Part shown: positions 6,524 to 14,036 of the stretch, piece by piece | Numbering within the stretch: position 1 is the first letter of the stretch | Layout of the letters: every line of letters begins with the position of its first letter | Assembly (NCBI GenBank): GCA_041686315.1 | Contig: JAWLEC010000034.1 | Coordinates: forward strand, 1 to 23,244 | Direction: 5' to 3' | Source of the DNA: Sva-07 sp041686315 | Lineage (GTDB): Bacteria; Actinomycetota; Acidimicrobiia; Acidimicrobiales; Ilumatobacteraceae | Length of the DNA stretch: 23,244 bases | Notes under the pieces: generated by a model | What the model saw: only the letters and a program-made list of their open reading frames with translations | Told to the model about the DNA's origin: nothing | Databases searched by the model: none | Made by a program: the position numbers and the translations under genes

Positions 6524-7336
6524 TCAGCCGACGGCGAGGGCGACCAGGACCTCGTCGTGGAGGAGCCGGTTGGAGCTGATCGCCGTGTCGTTCGAGTAGG
6601 TGGCCACGCCGTGGCGATCGGTGAGCCGGCCACCGGCCGCTTCGACGATCGGCTTCACCGCGGCGATGTCGTAGGGCGCCACACCCACGGCGTCGACCGC
6701 CACGTCCATCGCTCCCTCGGCGACCAGCATGTGCTGCCAGAAGTCGCCGATGCCGCGCGAGCGGCGAGCGGCGCGCTCCAACCCGAACAGGGCACCGGTG
6801 AGACCCAGCTCGTCCCAGCCGGCGCTGTGGGTGATGCTCACCTGGGCGTCGCCGAGCTCGCCGACCGTCGACACCACGATCGGCCGGATGTCTCCGAACA
6901 CCGACATCTCGGCACCGAGGCCGAGGCCACCCCACCAGCGGCGCCCGAGCGCCGGCGCCGACACGACACCCAGCACCGCACCGTGGTCGACGTGGGTGAG
7001 CGCGATCAGCGTCGCCCAGATCGGGACACCGCGCACGAACCCCGACGTACCGTCGATCGGGTCGATCACCCACCGCCACGGCGAGTCGCCCGCTCCGGCA
7101 TGGCCGTGCTCCTCACCGAACACGCCGTGCCCCGGGCGCTCGTGTCCCAGCCGGTCGACGATCATCGTCTCCGCCGTCCGGTCGATCTCGGTCACCTCGG
7201 TCTGGTTGCGCTTCCAGTCCACCGAGAAGTCCGCCTCGTGGAAGTTCGGCAGCGTGTAGGCGTCCACCGCATCCGCCACGTCGAGCGCCAGGGCGAGCTC
7301 GTGCGACAGGTCGACGTGCGGATCGAAGTCCGTCAT
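6524..7336 (-). CDS. hisN: inositol-monophosphatase-type histidinol-phosphatase
   Basis: The 270-residue protein belongs to the inositol monophosphatase superfamily of Mg-dependent, Li-sensitive phosphatases. Metal ligands appear in GEEHG (Glu75/Glu76), in WVIDPIDGT (Asp92 and Asp95) and in YDIAAVKPIVEAAGG (Asp223). The sequence IDPIDGTSGFVRGVPIWATLIAL is characteristic of the actinobacterial HisN branch, which dephosphorylates L-histidinol phosphate in the eighth step of histidine synthesis; inositol or other sugar phosphates remain possible. The start codon overlaps the stop of the upstream crotonase gene by four bases (ATGA), with GGAGGTG (7341-7347) as its ribosome site inside that gene. 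Translation of the two is therefore probably coupled. Confidence 0.85.
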   Translation of the reverse strand: MTDFDPHVDLSHELALALDVADAVDAYTLPNFHEADFSVDWKRNQTEVTEIDRTAETMIVDRLGHERPGHGVFGEEHGHAGAGDSPWRWVIDPIDGTSGFVRGVPIWATLIALTHVDHGAVLGVVSAPALGRRWWGGLGLGAEMSVFGDIRPIVVSTVGELGDAQVSITHSAGWDELGLTGALFGLERAARRSRGIGDFWQHMLVAEGAMDVAVDAVGVAPYDIAAVKPIVEAAGGRLTDRHGVATYSNDTAISSNRLLHDEVLVALAVG

Positions 7337-8181
7337 GACACACCTCCGTCGGCAGGGTTGCGGAAGTCGGGACGGCGCTTCTCCTGCAGCGCGGTGAGGC
7401 CCTCCCGGGCGTCGGGGCCGAGGAAGTCGAGCATCTCGTAGGCGAGCGATGCCTCGAAGTTGGGCAGCGCCTGGCGGAGCCAGTGGTTGAGCGCCCGCTT
7501 GGTGAGCCGGGTGGCGCCGACCGGTCCGGCGGCGAGCTTCTCGGCGATGCCGAGCGCCGTGGACATCACCTCGTCGGCGGGCACCGCCTTGGTGACCAGC
7601 CCGATCCGCTCGGCCTCACGTCCGTCGAGGAAGTCGGCGGTCAACAGGTAGTACTTCGCCTTGGCCATGCCGCACAGCAGCGGCCAGATCGCCACGGCAT
7701 GATCACCCGCCCCCACGCCGAGCCGGATGTGGCCGTCGGTGAGCCGGGCCGTCTCGTCGATGACGCTGATGTCGGCCATCAGCGCCACGGCGAGGCCGGC
7801 GCCCACGGCGACACCGTTGATCGCCGACACGATGGGCGTGTCGCAGTCGATCATCGTGCGGACGATGTCGCCGGCCTCCTTCATCACCCGCATCGTCTGG
7901 GCGTGGTTCCCCACCTGCTCGGCGATCCAGTCGAGGTCGCCGCCGGCGGAGAACGCCGTGCCGGCGCCGGTGACCACCACGGCGCGCACGCTGTGGTCGT
8001 CGTCGACGGTGCGGAACACCCTCGACAGCTGCAGGTGCATGTCGGCGCCGGTGGCGTTCAGCCGTTCGGGATCGTCGAGCGTGATCCGCAGTACACCGTC
8101 GCTCGGACGGTCGAACCGCAGATGCGTGTAAGCGCCGTACGGGTCGTGGGGCTGTCGCGGAACGTCGCCGGATGTGCTCAC
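7333..8181 (-). CDS. crotonase (enoyl-CoA hydratase/isomerase)-family protein with altered active site
   Basis: The 282-residue protein has the crotonase fold. The oxyanion-hole stretch AFSAGGDLDW (about 77-85) and the second one INGVAVGAGLAVALMADI (about 121-138) are present. However, the two glutamates that act as acid and base in classical enoyl-CoA hydratase are replaced: alignment by eye puts Ala131 and His151 there (GLAVALMADI and TDGHIRLG). An acidic residue, Asp160, occurs in VGAGDHAVAIWPLLCG. It is therefore likely to be a different crotonase reaction (isomerisation, hydrolysis, decarboxylation or other) on an acyl-CoA. Translation starts at a GTG with TAGGGT 7 bases upstream. The gene overlaps hisN by four bases. 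Confidence 0.85.
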   Translation of the reverse strand: MSTSGDVPRQPHDPYGAYTHLRFDRPSDGVLRITLDDPERLNATGADMHLQLSRVFRTVDDDHSVRAVVVTGAGTAFSAGGDLDWIAEQVGNHAQTMRVMKEAGDIVRTMIDCDTPIVSAINGVAVGAGLAVALMADISVIDETARLTDGHIRLGVGAGDHAVAIWPLLCGMAKAKYYLLTADFLDGREAERIGLVTKAVPADEVMSTALGIAEKLAAGPVGATRLTKRALNHWLRQALPNFEASLAYEMLDFLGPDAREGLTALQEKRRPDFRNPADGGVS

Positions 8182-8188
8182 GGTCCGA

Positions 8189-8218
8189 ACCCTACGCGGG
8201 CGATGGCACCGCCGTCAG
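8189..8218 (-). promoter_or_regulatory. promoter of the crotonase-hisN operon
   Basis: On the minus strand, CTGACG (8213-8218, 4 of 6 matches to TTGACA) lies 18 bases from TAGGGT (8189-8194). TAGGGT is 7 bases before the GTG start, with no leader. Confidence 0.5.
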
Positions 8219-8234
8219 GTGCGCCGCCGGCCGT

Positions 8235-9008
8235 TCAGCTCACGTCGACGGCGGGGTTCCACTCGTAGGTGTGCGGGTCGACACCCGGCCAGATCACCCA
8301 CTGGGCGCCCTGCACCCGCTCTGCGACGGAACGGGCGACCACGTCGGCCACGTGGTCGGGCGACATGATCTCCAACCCGAGCAGACCGATCATGTCCTTG
8401 GCGCCGTCGCCGATGATGTTGGTGTCGGTGAACCCGGGACAGATCGCACTCACACAGATGTCGGGGCCGTCGGGCTGCCGCTCGAATCCCGTCGCCAGCG
8501 ACCGTACGAATCCCACGACGGCGTGCTTCGTGAGGCCGTAGACGGGGTCCATCGGGATGGGGCCCAGCCCGGCCATCGAGGCGGTGACGACGATGTCGCC
8601 GCCACCACGTTCGGTCATCCCCGGCAGCACGGCGCGGGCCCCGAACACCACGCCGTCGACGTTGATGCCCATGATCCGCCGGTAGGCATCGTCGGGGAGG
8701 TCGCCGAAGCCGCGCTCGTCGTCGACCGGGAGGCCCTGGTACGTGGAGATGCCGGCATTGAGGAACGCGATGTCGAAGGGGCCGGCGGCGGCGATCACAC
8801 GCTCCCACGCCTGCGGGTCGGACACGTCGAGCATCGAGAACGTGCCGCCGATCTGTTCGGCCACGGCGGCACCGCCCGGCTCGTCGATGTCGGTGACCAC
8901 CACCTCGGCGCCTGCGGCTGCCAGCCGGACCGCGGTGGCGCGCCCGATCCCGCTGGCACCGCCCGTCACGATGGCGCGCCGTCCGTGCAGTTCGGGTTCG
9001 TCGGTCAT
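8235..9008 (-). CDS. short-chain dehydrogenase/reductase (SDR)
   Basis: The 257-residue protein is a classical SDR using NAD(P)H to oxidise or reduce an alcohol or ketone. The nucleotide loop TGGASGIG is at residues 15-22, FLNAG at about 82-86, and the catalytic set is Ser144, Tyr157 and Lys161 (YGLTK). Asp40 after the second strand (VVTDID) favours NAD(H) over NADP(H). The C-terminus is unusual for the family: instead of the standard TGQxxxVDGG ending it reads GAQWVIWPGVDPHTYEWNP. An in-frame TTG four codons further upstream exists, but the ATG at 9008 is more likely; TTGAAT lies six bases before it as an imperfect -10. Confidence 0.9.
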   Translation of the reverse strand: MTDEPELHGRRAIVTGGASGIGRATAVRLAAAGAEVVVTDIDEPGGAAVAEQIGGTFSMLDVSDPQAWERVIAAAGPFDIAFLNAGISTYQGLPVDDERGFGDLPDDAYRRIMGINVDGVVFGARAVLPGMTERGGGDIVVTASMAGLGPIPMDPVYGLTKHAVVGFVRSLATGFERQPDGPDICVSAICPGFTDTNIIGDGAKDMIGLLGLEIMSPDHVADVVARSVAERVQGAQWVIWPGVDPHTYEWNPAVDVS

Positions 9009-9037
9009 CCGGCGATTCAAGCCGGTCGATCGCTGCG

Positions 9038-9049
9038 CCGCCGAAGCGG
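9038..9049 (-). terminator. small UUCG-tetraloop hairpin downstream of the tandem GNAT gene
   Basis: On the minus strand CCGC-TTCG-GCGG forms a 4-bp stem capped by the very stable UUCG loop. It lies between the GNAT stop and the SDR start and could end or stabilise the upstream message. No T-run follows. Confidence 0.25.
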
Positions 9050-9084
9050 GGGCAGATGCAATCGTTGGCGACCGCCCCAGCGGT

Positions 9085-10113
9085 TCAGGAGAGCCGGAGC
9101 CGGCCGACGACCTCGCCGTCGTCGACCTCGCCGGTGGGCTCGAACCCGTAGCCGAGGTACAACGGGGCGGGCGACCCCTTGCCGGGAAGCCATGACACCG
9201 TCACGGCGGTGTCTCCCCACTCGCGGCACCGGTCGGTGAGGAGATCGAGCACCCGCCGTCCGATTCCACGGCGCTGGTGCATGCGGTCGATCGTGAGCCT
9301 CCACAGGTAGGGCTCGGATCGGCCCGGAGACGACCGGGCGAGCATCACGAATCCGACGACGTCACCGTCGGCGACCACGGCCCGGTACCAGGGCACCAGA
9401 TGCGAATCGGTGGCCGGCAGGATCAGCGCTTCGGAGAGCGACACGGCGACGGGCGCCACCATCAGCCGCTGCGAGTGGTGGATCGACAGGTCCAGCACCG
9501 CCCGCAGGTTGGTCTCGGTGACCTCCGTCAGTTCCACGGTGGTGGGTGGTGTCCGGACCCGGTGACGCCACGCCTCCCACATCGGGTGCGTCATGCCGTA
9601 CAGCCAGTCGTCGGAGTTCTCCTCGCCCACCCAGAACGAGCCGGCCGTGTGGCCCTCGAACTGCAGCCCGAGCCGTTCGAGCACCATGGCCGACGGCTGG
9701 TTGCCGGGGTGCAGCGACCCCTCGACGCGCGTCACGCCGAGTTCGTCGAAGAGGTGCGCCACCATGGCGCCGGCCGCCTCCACCGCGTATCCGTTGCCCC
9801 ACCACCGTCGGGCGATCGTGTAGCCGATCTCGGCGGTGCGCCCCTGCCACGACAGTCGGACGGCGAGGTCGCCCAGCACCTCGGTGTCACCGAGATCGGC
9901 CACCGTCGCCATCCACCACTCGTCGTCGGTGGGGCCGTCCATGGCACCCAGTTCGGCCACGAGGGCGTCGGCGCGCTCGGCCGGATACGGCAGAGTCCAG
10001 TTCTGGTACTCGGCGACCTCGGGGTGATTGCGTCGCGCCACGATGGCTTCGACGTCGTCGGGCCGCACCGGCCTGATCAACAGCCGCTCGGTGCGCAGTG
10101 CGGTGAAGGTCAT
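9085..10113 (-). CDS. tandem (two-domain) GNAT acetyltransferase
   Basis: The 342-residue protein fuses two GNAT domains. The N-terminal one (about 1-180) resembles the RimJ/RimL type that acetylates protein N-termini: it opens LRTERLLIRPVRPDD, has its CoA loop at RRWWGNGYAVEA (102-113), and continues HPGNQPSAMVLERLGLQFEG. The C-terminal one (about 193-342) resembles small-molecule GNATs, with LTIDRMHQRRGIGRRVL (273-289) and LYLGYGFEPTGE. Both CoA loops look intact, so both halves may be active. The function cannot be stated more narrowly. It starts 41 bases after the dxs stop with neither a clear -10 nor a ribosome site of its own, so it is probably transcribed with dxs. Confidence 0.87.
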   Translation of the reverse strand: MTFTALRTERLLIRPVRPDDVEAIVARRNHPEVAEYQNWTLPYPAERADALVAELGAMDGPTDDEWWMATVADLGDTEVLGDLAVRLSWQGRTAEIGYTIARRWWGNGYAVEAAGAMVAHLFDELGVTRVEGSLHPGNQPSAMVLERLGLQFEGHTAGSFWVGEENSDDWLYGMTHPMWEAWRHRVRTPPTTVELTEVTETNLRAVLDLSIHHSQRLMVAPVAVSLSEALILPATDSHLVPWYRAVVADGDVVGFVMLARSSPGRSEPYLWRLTIDRMHQRRGIGRRVLDLLTDRCREWGDTAVTVSWLPGKGSPAPLYLGYGFEPTGEVDDGEVVGRLRLS

Positions 10114-10154
10114 GGGGTGATGTCGATCTGCGGGCGACGCAATCCAGCAGGAAT

Positions 10155-12086
10155 TCAGTCGGCGCGCAGCGTGGCGACGATCCCGGCCGCGTCCAGGCCG
10201 AAGCGAGCATGGATCGCCTGCGACTTCGGGTCGTGCGGAATGAACTTGGTGGGAAGGCCCAGGACGTCGACGTGCGTGGACGGATCGACGGCGCACACCT
10301 CGCCGGCGATCGACATGCCGATCCCCCCGTCGCGGATCCCGTCCTCGACCGTGACCACTCGATCGTGGGAAGCGGCGTCGGCGATCATGGCCGGATCGAG
10401 CGGTGCACAGCTGCGGGCGTCCCAGACGGTGACCTCGATGCCGCCGTCGGCGAGCTGCGCGGCGGCCTTCTCGGCCTGTTCGAGCATCTTGCCGACGGCG
10501 ATGATGCAGCCGTCGGTGCCGGTGCGCGCGCGGCGGGCGAGGAGGCCGCTGCCCACGTCGTGTTCGCCCACCTGCCGTGCGGCACCGCGCGGGTAGCGGA
10601 TCGCGATGGGGCCCGACTCGACGAGCTCGGTGGCGTCGTGGAGCATCTGGGTGAGTTCCTGGGCGCTCGACGGCGCGAGCACCCGCATGCCGGGCACCTT
10701 CGTCAGCAGGGCCATGTCGTACACGCCGTGGTGGCTGGCACCGTCGGGACCGGTGACGCCGGCACGGTCGATGCAGAAGATCACCGGCAGCCGGTGCAGG
10801 GCGACGTCGTAGACGACCTGGTCCCACGCCCGGTTGAGGAACGTCGAATAGATCGCCACCACGGGTCGCAGCCCGCCCATCGCCATGCCGGCGGCTCCGG
10901 TGACGGCGTGCTGCTCGGCGATGCCGACGTCGAAGATGCGGTCGGGGAAGCGCTCCTGGAACGGCAGGAGGCCGGTGGGTCCGGGCATCGCTGCGGTGAT
11001 CGCCACGATGCGTTCGTCGGCCTCGGCCTCTTTCACGATGGCTTCGGCGAATGCCTGGGTGTAGCCCGTGGATACCGCCTTCGGCGGGCCGGTGATCGGG
11101 TCGAACACCGGGGCGTCGTGGAGGTGCTTCTCGTCGTCGTCCTCCGCCGGGGAGTAGCCGCGCCCCTTCTGGGTGAGCACGTGCACGAGGATCGGCCCGT
11201 CGGCCGACAGCTCGATCGCGTTGTGGAACGCGTGCTCCATCTCCTCGATGTTGTGGCCGTCGAACGGGCCGACGTAGCGCACGCCGAGCGCTTCGAAGAA
11301 CGACGGCGGCTGGAGGAACTCACGGACACCGGCCTTGAACGCGTCCATGGCCGAACCGGCCTGGTTGCCGACCACGGGGAGGTGCTGGAGGAACTCCTCG
11401 AGCCGGCGTTGACGGCGGACGTACACGGGGTTCGTACGGATGTCGGTGAGGGCATGGGAGAGCTTGCCGGCGACCCGGTCGGTGACGCTCGGATGGTTCT
11501 CGCGCTCGTCGCGGCTCTGCGTGCTGGCCGACAGCATCGACACCGTGGGGGCATACGACCGGCCGTTGTCGTTGAGCACCACGATGACTCGCTTGTCGCC
11601 GTGGCCGATGTTGTTGATCGCCTCGTAGGCCATGCCGCCGGTCATCGAGCCGTCGCCGAGCACGGCGACGATGTGCCGGTGCGGGTCGGTGCCCGCATCG
11701 CGGGCGACGGCCATGCCGTAGGCGTAGGAGAGAATGGTGGAGGCGTGGCTGTTCTCCACGAAGTCGTGGGCGGACTCCTCGCGGCTCGGATAGCCCGAGA
11801 GGCCGCCCGCCTGGCGCAGACGCTCGAAATGGGACTGTCGGCCGGTGACGATCTTGTGCACGTAGGCCTGGTGGCCGGTGTCCCACATGATCGCATCGGT
11901 GGGCGACTCGAACACCCGGTGCAGTGCCAGGGTGAGTTCGACGGCTCCGAGGTTCGACCCGAGATGACCGCCGGTGTCGGACACGGCCGACACGATGAAG
12001 TCACGGACCTCCCCGGCGAGATCGTTCAGCTCCTCGTAGGAGAGGTCGCGGAGATCCTCGGGCTGTCGGATGCGCTCCAGATGCAT
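10155..12086 (-). CDS. dxs: 1-deoxy-D-xylulose-5-phosphate synthase
   Basis: At 643 residues this is a full-length Dxs, the thiamine-diphosphate enzyme that condenses pyruvate and glyceraldehyde 3-phosphate in the first step of the MEP isoprenoid pathway. Recognisable blocks are DTGGHLGSNLGAVELTLALH (about 37-56), DTGHQAYVHKIVTGR (about 69-83), the ThDP/Mg motif GDGSMTGGMAYEA (144-156) with NDN at 172-174, and FDVGIAEQHAVTGAAG, which holds the catalytic glutamate. The C-terminal transketolase domain ends with HDPKSQAIHARFGLDAAGI. The ATG is preceded at 9 bases by a TAGCGT -10 box and has no ribosome site. The gene diverges from an SDR gene across a 153-base gap and is followed by the tandem GNAT. 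Confidence 0.97.
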   Translation of the reverse strand: MHLERIRQPEDLRDLSYEELNDLAGEVRDFIVSAVSDTGGHLGSNLGAVELTLALHRVFESPTDAIMWDTGHQAYVHKIVTGRQSHFERLRQAGGLSGYPSREESAHDFVENSHASTILSYAYGMAVARDAGTDPHRHIVAVLGDGSMTGGMAYEAINNIGHGDKRVIVVLNDNGRSYAPTVSMLSASTQSRDERENHPSVTDRVAGKLSHALTDIRTNPVYVRRQRRLEEFLQHLPVVGNQAGSAMDAFKAGVREFLQPPSFFEALGVRYVGPFDGHNIEEMEHAFHNAIELSADGPILVHVLTQKGRGYSPAEDDDEKHLHDAPVFDPITGPPKAVSTGYTQAFAEAIVKEAEADERIVAITAAMPGPTGLLPFQERFPDRIFDVGIAEQHAVTGAAGMAMGGLRPVVAIYSTFLNRAWDQVVYDVALHRLPVIFCIDRAGVTGPDGASHHGVYDMALLTKVPGMRVLAPSSAQELTQMLHDATELVESGPIAIRYPRGAARQVGEHDVGSGLLARRARTGTDGCIIAVGKMLEQAEKAAAQLADGGIEVTVWDARSCAPLDPAMIADAASHDRVVTVEDGIRDGGIGMSIAGEVCAVDPSTHVDVLGLPTKFIPHDPKSQAIHARFGLDAAGIVATLRAD

Positions 12087-12095
12087 GGACCCTCG

Positions 12096-12101
12096 ACGCT
12101 A
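12096..12101 (-). promoter_or_regulatory. -10 box TAGCGT for dxs
   Basis: Read on the minus strand, TAGCGT lies 9 bases before the dxs ATG. No good -35 is visible. The remaining divergent region to 12226 is GC-rich with no other signal I can support. Confidence 0.45.
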
Positions 12102-12226
12102 TCCGCCCCGGCCGGGCGGTGCCCCCACGTGCCGCTTCGGCGCTGCCGGAGTGGTGCCGGCGTCACGGCTGCCGACCGCTCGGGACGCAGCGATCCCACG
12201 GTCGGCCCGGGGGCGCCTCGGGCTCC

Positions 12227-12232
12227 TACAGT
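12227..12232 (+). promoter_or_regulatory. -10 box TACAGT for the SDR gene
   Basis: TACAGT lies 7 bases before the ATG at 12240 with no ribosome site between, fitting a leaderless transcript. Confidence 0.5.
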
Positions 12233-12239
12233 CGGTCGC

Positions 12240-13034
12240 ATGCCGATTCCCTCCGATTCCCCGTTCGACCTCACCGGACACGTGGCGCTCGTCACCGGTG
12301 GCAACAGCGGGATCGGCCTCGGGATGGCCGATGCGCTCGCAGCGCACGGCGCCGACGTGGCGATCTGGGGCACCAATCCGGAGAAGAACGATCGGGCGAT
12401 CGAACGGCTCGGCCGGCACGACGTGGAGCTGCTCTCGATCGTGTGCGACGTGGGAGACGAGGCGGCCGTTGTGCAGGCGATGGCCGACACCGTGGGCGAG
12501 TTGGGCCGCATCGATTCGTGCTTCGTGAACGCCGGAGTGGGTGGGCAGGCCCCGAGTTTCGTGGAGATGACCACCGACGAATGGCGGCGGGTGATGCGGG
12601 TGAACCTCGATGGCGCCTTCTTCACCGCCCGTGAGGCCGTGAAGCACATGGTGCAGCGCAACGACGACGGCGACGAGAGCGGCGGGTCGGTGGTGTTCAC
12701 CACGTCGGGGTCGGCATTCTTCGGCCAGCAGTCGGGCCAGCACTACGGAGCATCGAAGGCCGGTCTCAACTCGATGATGAAGGCCATCGCCGTGCAGCAC
12801 GCGCGTCACGGCATCCGCTGCAACTCGGTGCTGCCCGGTTGGATCGAGAGCGACATGACGGCGGGCGCCCTGAGTTGGGACCGCTTCGTCGAGCGGGTGC
12901 TGCCTCGGGTCCCGATTCGCCGCTGGGGCGTGCCCGAGGACTTCGGTGGTCTGGCGGTGTACCTCGCCAGCCGGGCGTCGGGATATCACACCGGCGACGT
13001 CATCACGATCGACGGCGGCTACCACTCCTTCTGA
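12240..13034 (+). CDS. short-chain dehydrogenase/reductase (SDR)
   Basis: The 264-residue protein is a classical SDR. It has TGGNSGIG at 19-26, VNAGVG around residue 97, the catalytic Ser156 or Ser158, and Tyr169/Lys173 (YGASK). The standard C-terminal block VITIDGGYHSF supports a complete gene. Length and the Gly-rich PG motif (SVLPGWIESDM) match gluconate 5-dehydrogenase or 3-oxoacyl reductase-like members, but the substrate cannot be assigned. It differs from the SDR at 8235 in sequence and in having the usual C-terminus, so the two are not recent duplicates. It faces the LLM gene; the gap holds a large palindrome. Confidence 0.92.
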   Translation: MPIPSDSPFDLTGHVALVTGGNSGIGLGMADALAAHGADVAIWGTNPEKNDRAIERLGRHDVELLSIVCDVGDEAAVVQAMADTVGELGRIDSCFVNAGVGGQAPSFVEMTTDEWRRVMRVNLDGAFFTAREAVKHMVQRNDDGDESGGSVVFTTSGSAFFGQQSGQHYGASKAGLNSMMKAIAVQHARHGIRCNSVLPGWIESDMTAGALSWDRFVERVLPRVPIRRWGVPEDFGGLAVYLASRASGYHTGDVITIDGGYHSF

Positions 13035-13050
13035 CACAGGCCCCGAAAAC

Positions 13051-13105
13051 CCCGAAAAATGCCTCGTTCGTAGCGCTCAGCGCTACGAACCGGGCATTTT
13101 TCGGG
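13051..13105. repeat. 55-bp palindrome, copy B of a two-copy intergenic element; likely two-way terminator here
   Basis: Arms 13051-13077 and 13079-13105 match at 25 of 27 positions around a single C; the apex is again GCTCAGC. A5 flanks the left base of the stem and T5 the right, so either strand gives a GC stem ending in a U-run. It lies between the convergent SDR and LLM genes, where a bidirectional terminator is expected. The stop codon and last residues of the LLM gene lie inside the right arm. A short CCCCGAAAA direct repeat adjoins its left edge. Copy A is at 1050-1102. Confidence 0.88.
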
Positions 13106-14036
13106 TCCTCGGGGGGCCGGCGGTGACGTGGGCGAGGTGGTCGGCGAAGGGGATCGCCGGGTCGTCGAGCGACTCGATCCACCACGTCATGCCGGCGTCG
13201 ACGAGCCCGGCGATGCGGTCGGCCGACGGCGTCGACCCCATGCAGCAGGCATCGAGATGATCGTCGGCCCGTTCGGGTGGTCGATGATGCCGCACAGCCT
13301 CGACGCACGCCGCGAACTCGTCGACCGACAACTCGCCGCCGTGTGCGGCGATCGGCCAGACACCGTCGTGGCGGGCGGCGCGCCGGAACGGCGGACCGCC
13401 GGGCCACACGCCCGCCACCCACACCGGAACCCTGCCGCGCACGGGACGGGGGAGGAACCGGACCCCGTCGGCCACCACATGTTCGCCGTGGACGTGCACG
13501 AGTTCTCCCGACCACAACTCGTCGAGCGCTGCCAGCGACTCGTCGAGGATCGCCGCCCGCCGTTTCGGATCGGCCGACTCGCCGAACCTCGTGAACTCGT
13601 CGTCGGGAGCGCCGAGCCCGACACCCAGGCGGAGCCGACCGCCCGACAACAGGTCGAGGGTGGCGGTCTGCCGGGCCACCACCGAGACCCGGCGACGGGC
13701 GAGCGGGGTCACCATCGGCCCGAGCACCATCGAGTCGGTGGACACGGCGATCGCCGCCAGGGTCACCCACGGATCGACCATCGGTTGCCACGGCGCCCGC
13801 CGGATCACGTGGTCCCAGAGGAAGAACCCGTCCCAGCCGGCCCGTTCGGCCGCCCGGGCCAGCTCCATCAGCCGGTCGGGATCCGCGAAGTCGCCGCCGT
13901 TCGGCACACCCAACCCGAACCGCACCCGGTGGCCGTCGTGTGGGGTCGTGCCCGGCTCCGGGCCCGACTGCGCCTGCGAGTCCGTGGGCGACTCGGCGTG
14001 CGGGGCGTGATGCGAGGCAGGGTCGGGGGTGGTCAC
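13083..14036 (-). CDS. LLM-class (luciferase-like) F420-dependent oxidoreductase
   Basis: The 317-residue protein is a luciferase-like monooxygenase-family TIM barrel. In actinobacteria this group mostly uses coenzyme F420 or FMN. Typical strings are VRFGLGVPNGGDFADPDRLMELARAAERAGWDGFFLWDH, VAIAVSTDSMVLGPMVTPLARRR-type segments, VVARQTATLDLLSGGRLRLGVGLG and ESLAALDELW. The substrate is unknown. It starts at a GTG that overlaps the stop of the upstream methyltransferase by four bases (GTGA), so the pair should be translationally coupled. About 37 residues of low-complexity Pro/His/Ser sequence precede the barrel. The last residues, RKMPGS and the stop, are encoded by the right arm of the palindromic element, so the protein's end was probably set by that element. 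Confidence 0.9.
   Translation of the reverse strand: MTTPDPASHHAPHAESPTDSQAQSGPEPGTTPHDGHRVRFGLGVPNGGDFADPDRLMELARAAERAGWDGFFLWDHVIRRAPWQPMVDPWVTLAAIAVSTDSMVLGPMVTPLARRRVSVVARQTATLDLLSGGRLRLGVGLGAPDDEFTRFGESADPKRRAAILDESLAALDELWSGELVHVHGEHVVADGVRFLPRPVRGRVPVWVAGVWPGGPPFRRAARHDGVWPIAAHGGELSVDEFAACVEAVRHHRPPERADDHLDACCMGSTPSADRIAGLVDAGMTWWIESLDDPAIPFADHLAHVTAGPPRTRKMPGS

Noticed and set aside
10209..13034. A very long open frame (over 900 codons) on the plus strand that runs antisense to dxs and into the SDR
   Set aside because: The part before 12240 is the mirror of dxs; its composition is Val/Gly/His/Asp-rich nonsense typical of antisense frames in high-GC DNA. Only the SDR segment is real.
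8235..13034. The two SDR genes as a duplicated pair
   Set aside because: They differ throughout, including loops and C-termini; they are ordinary members of a large family.
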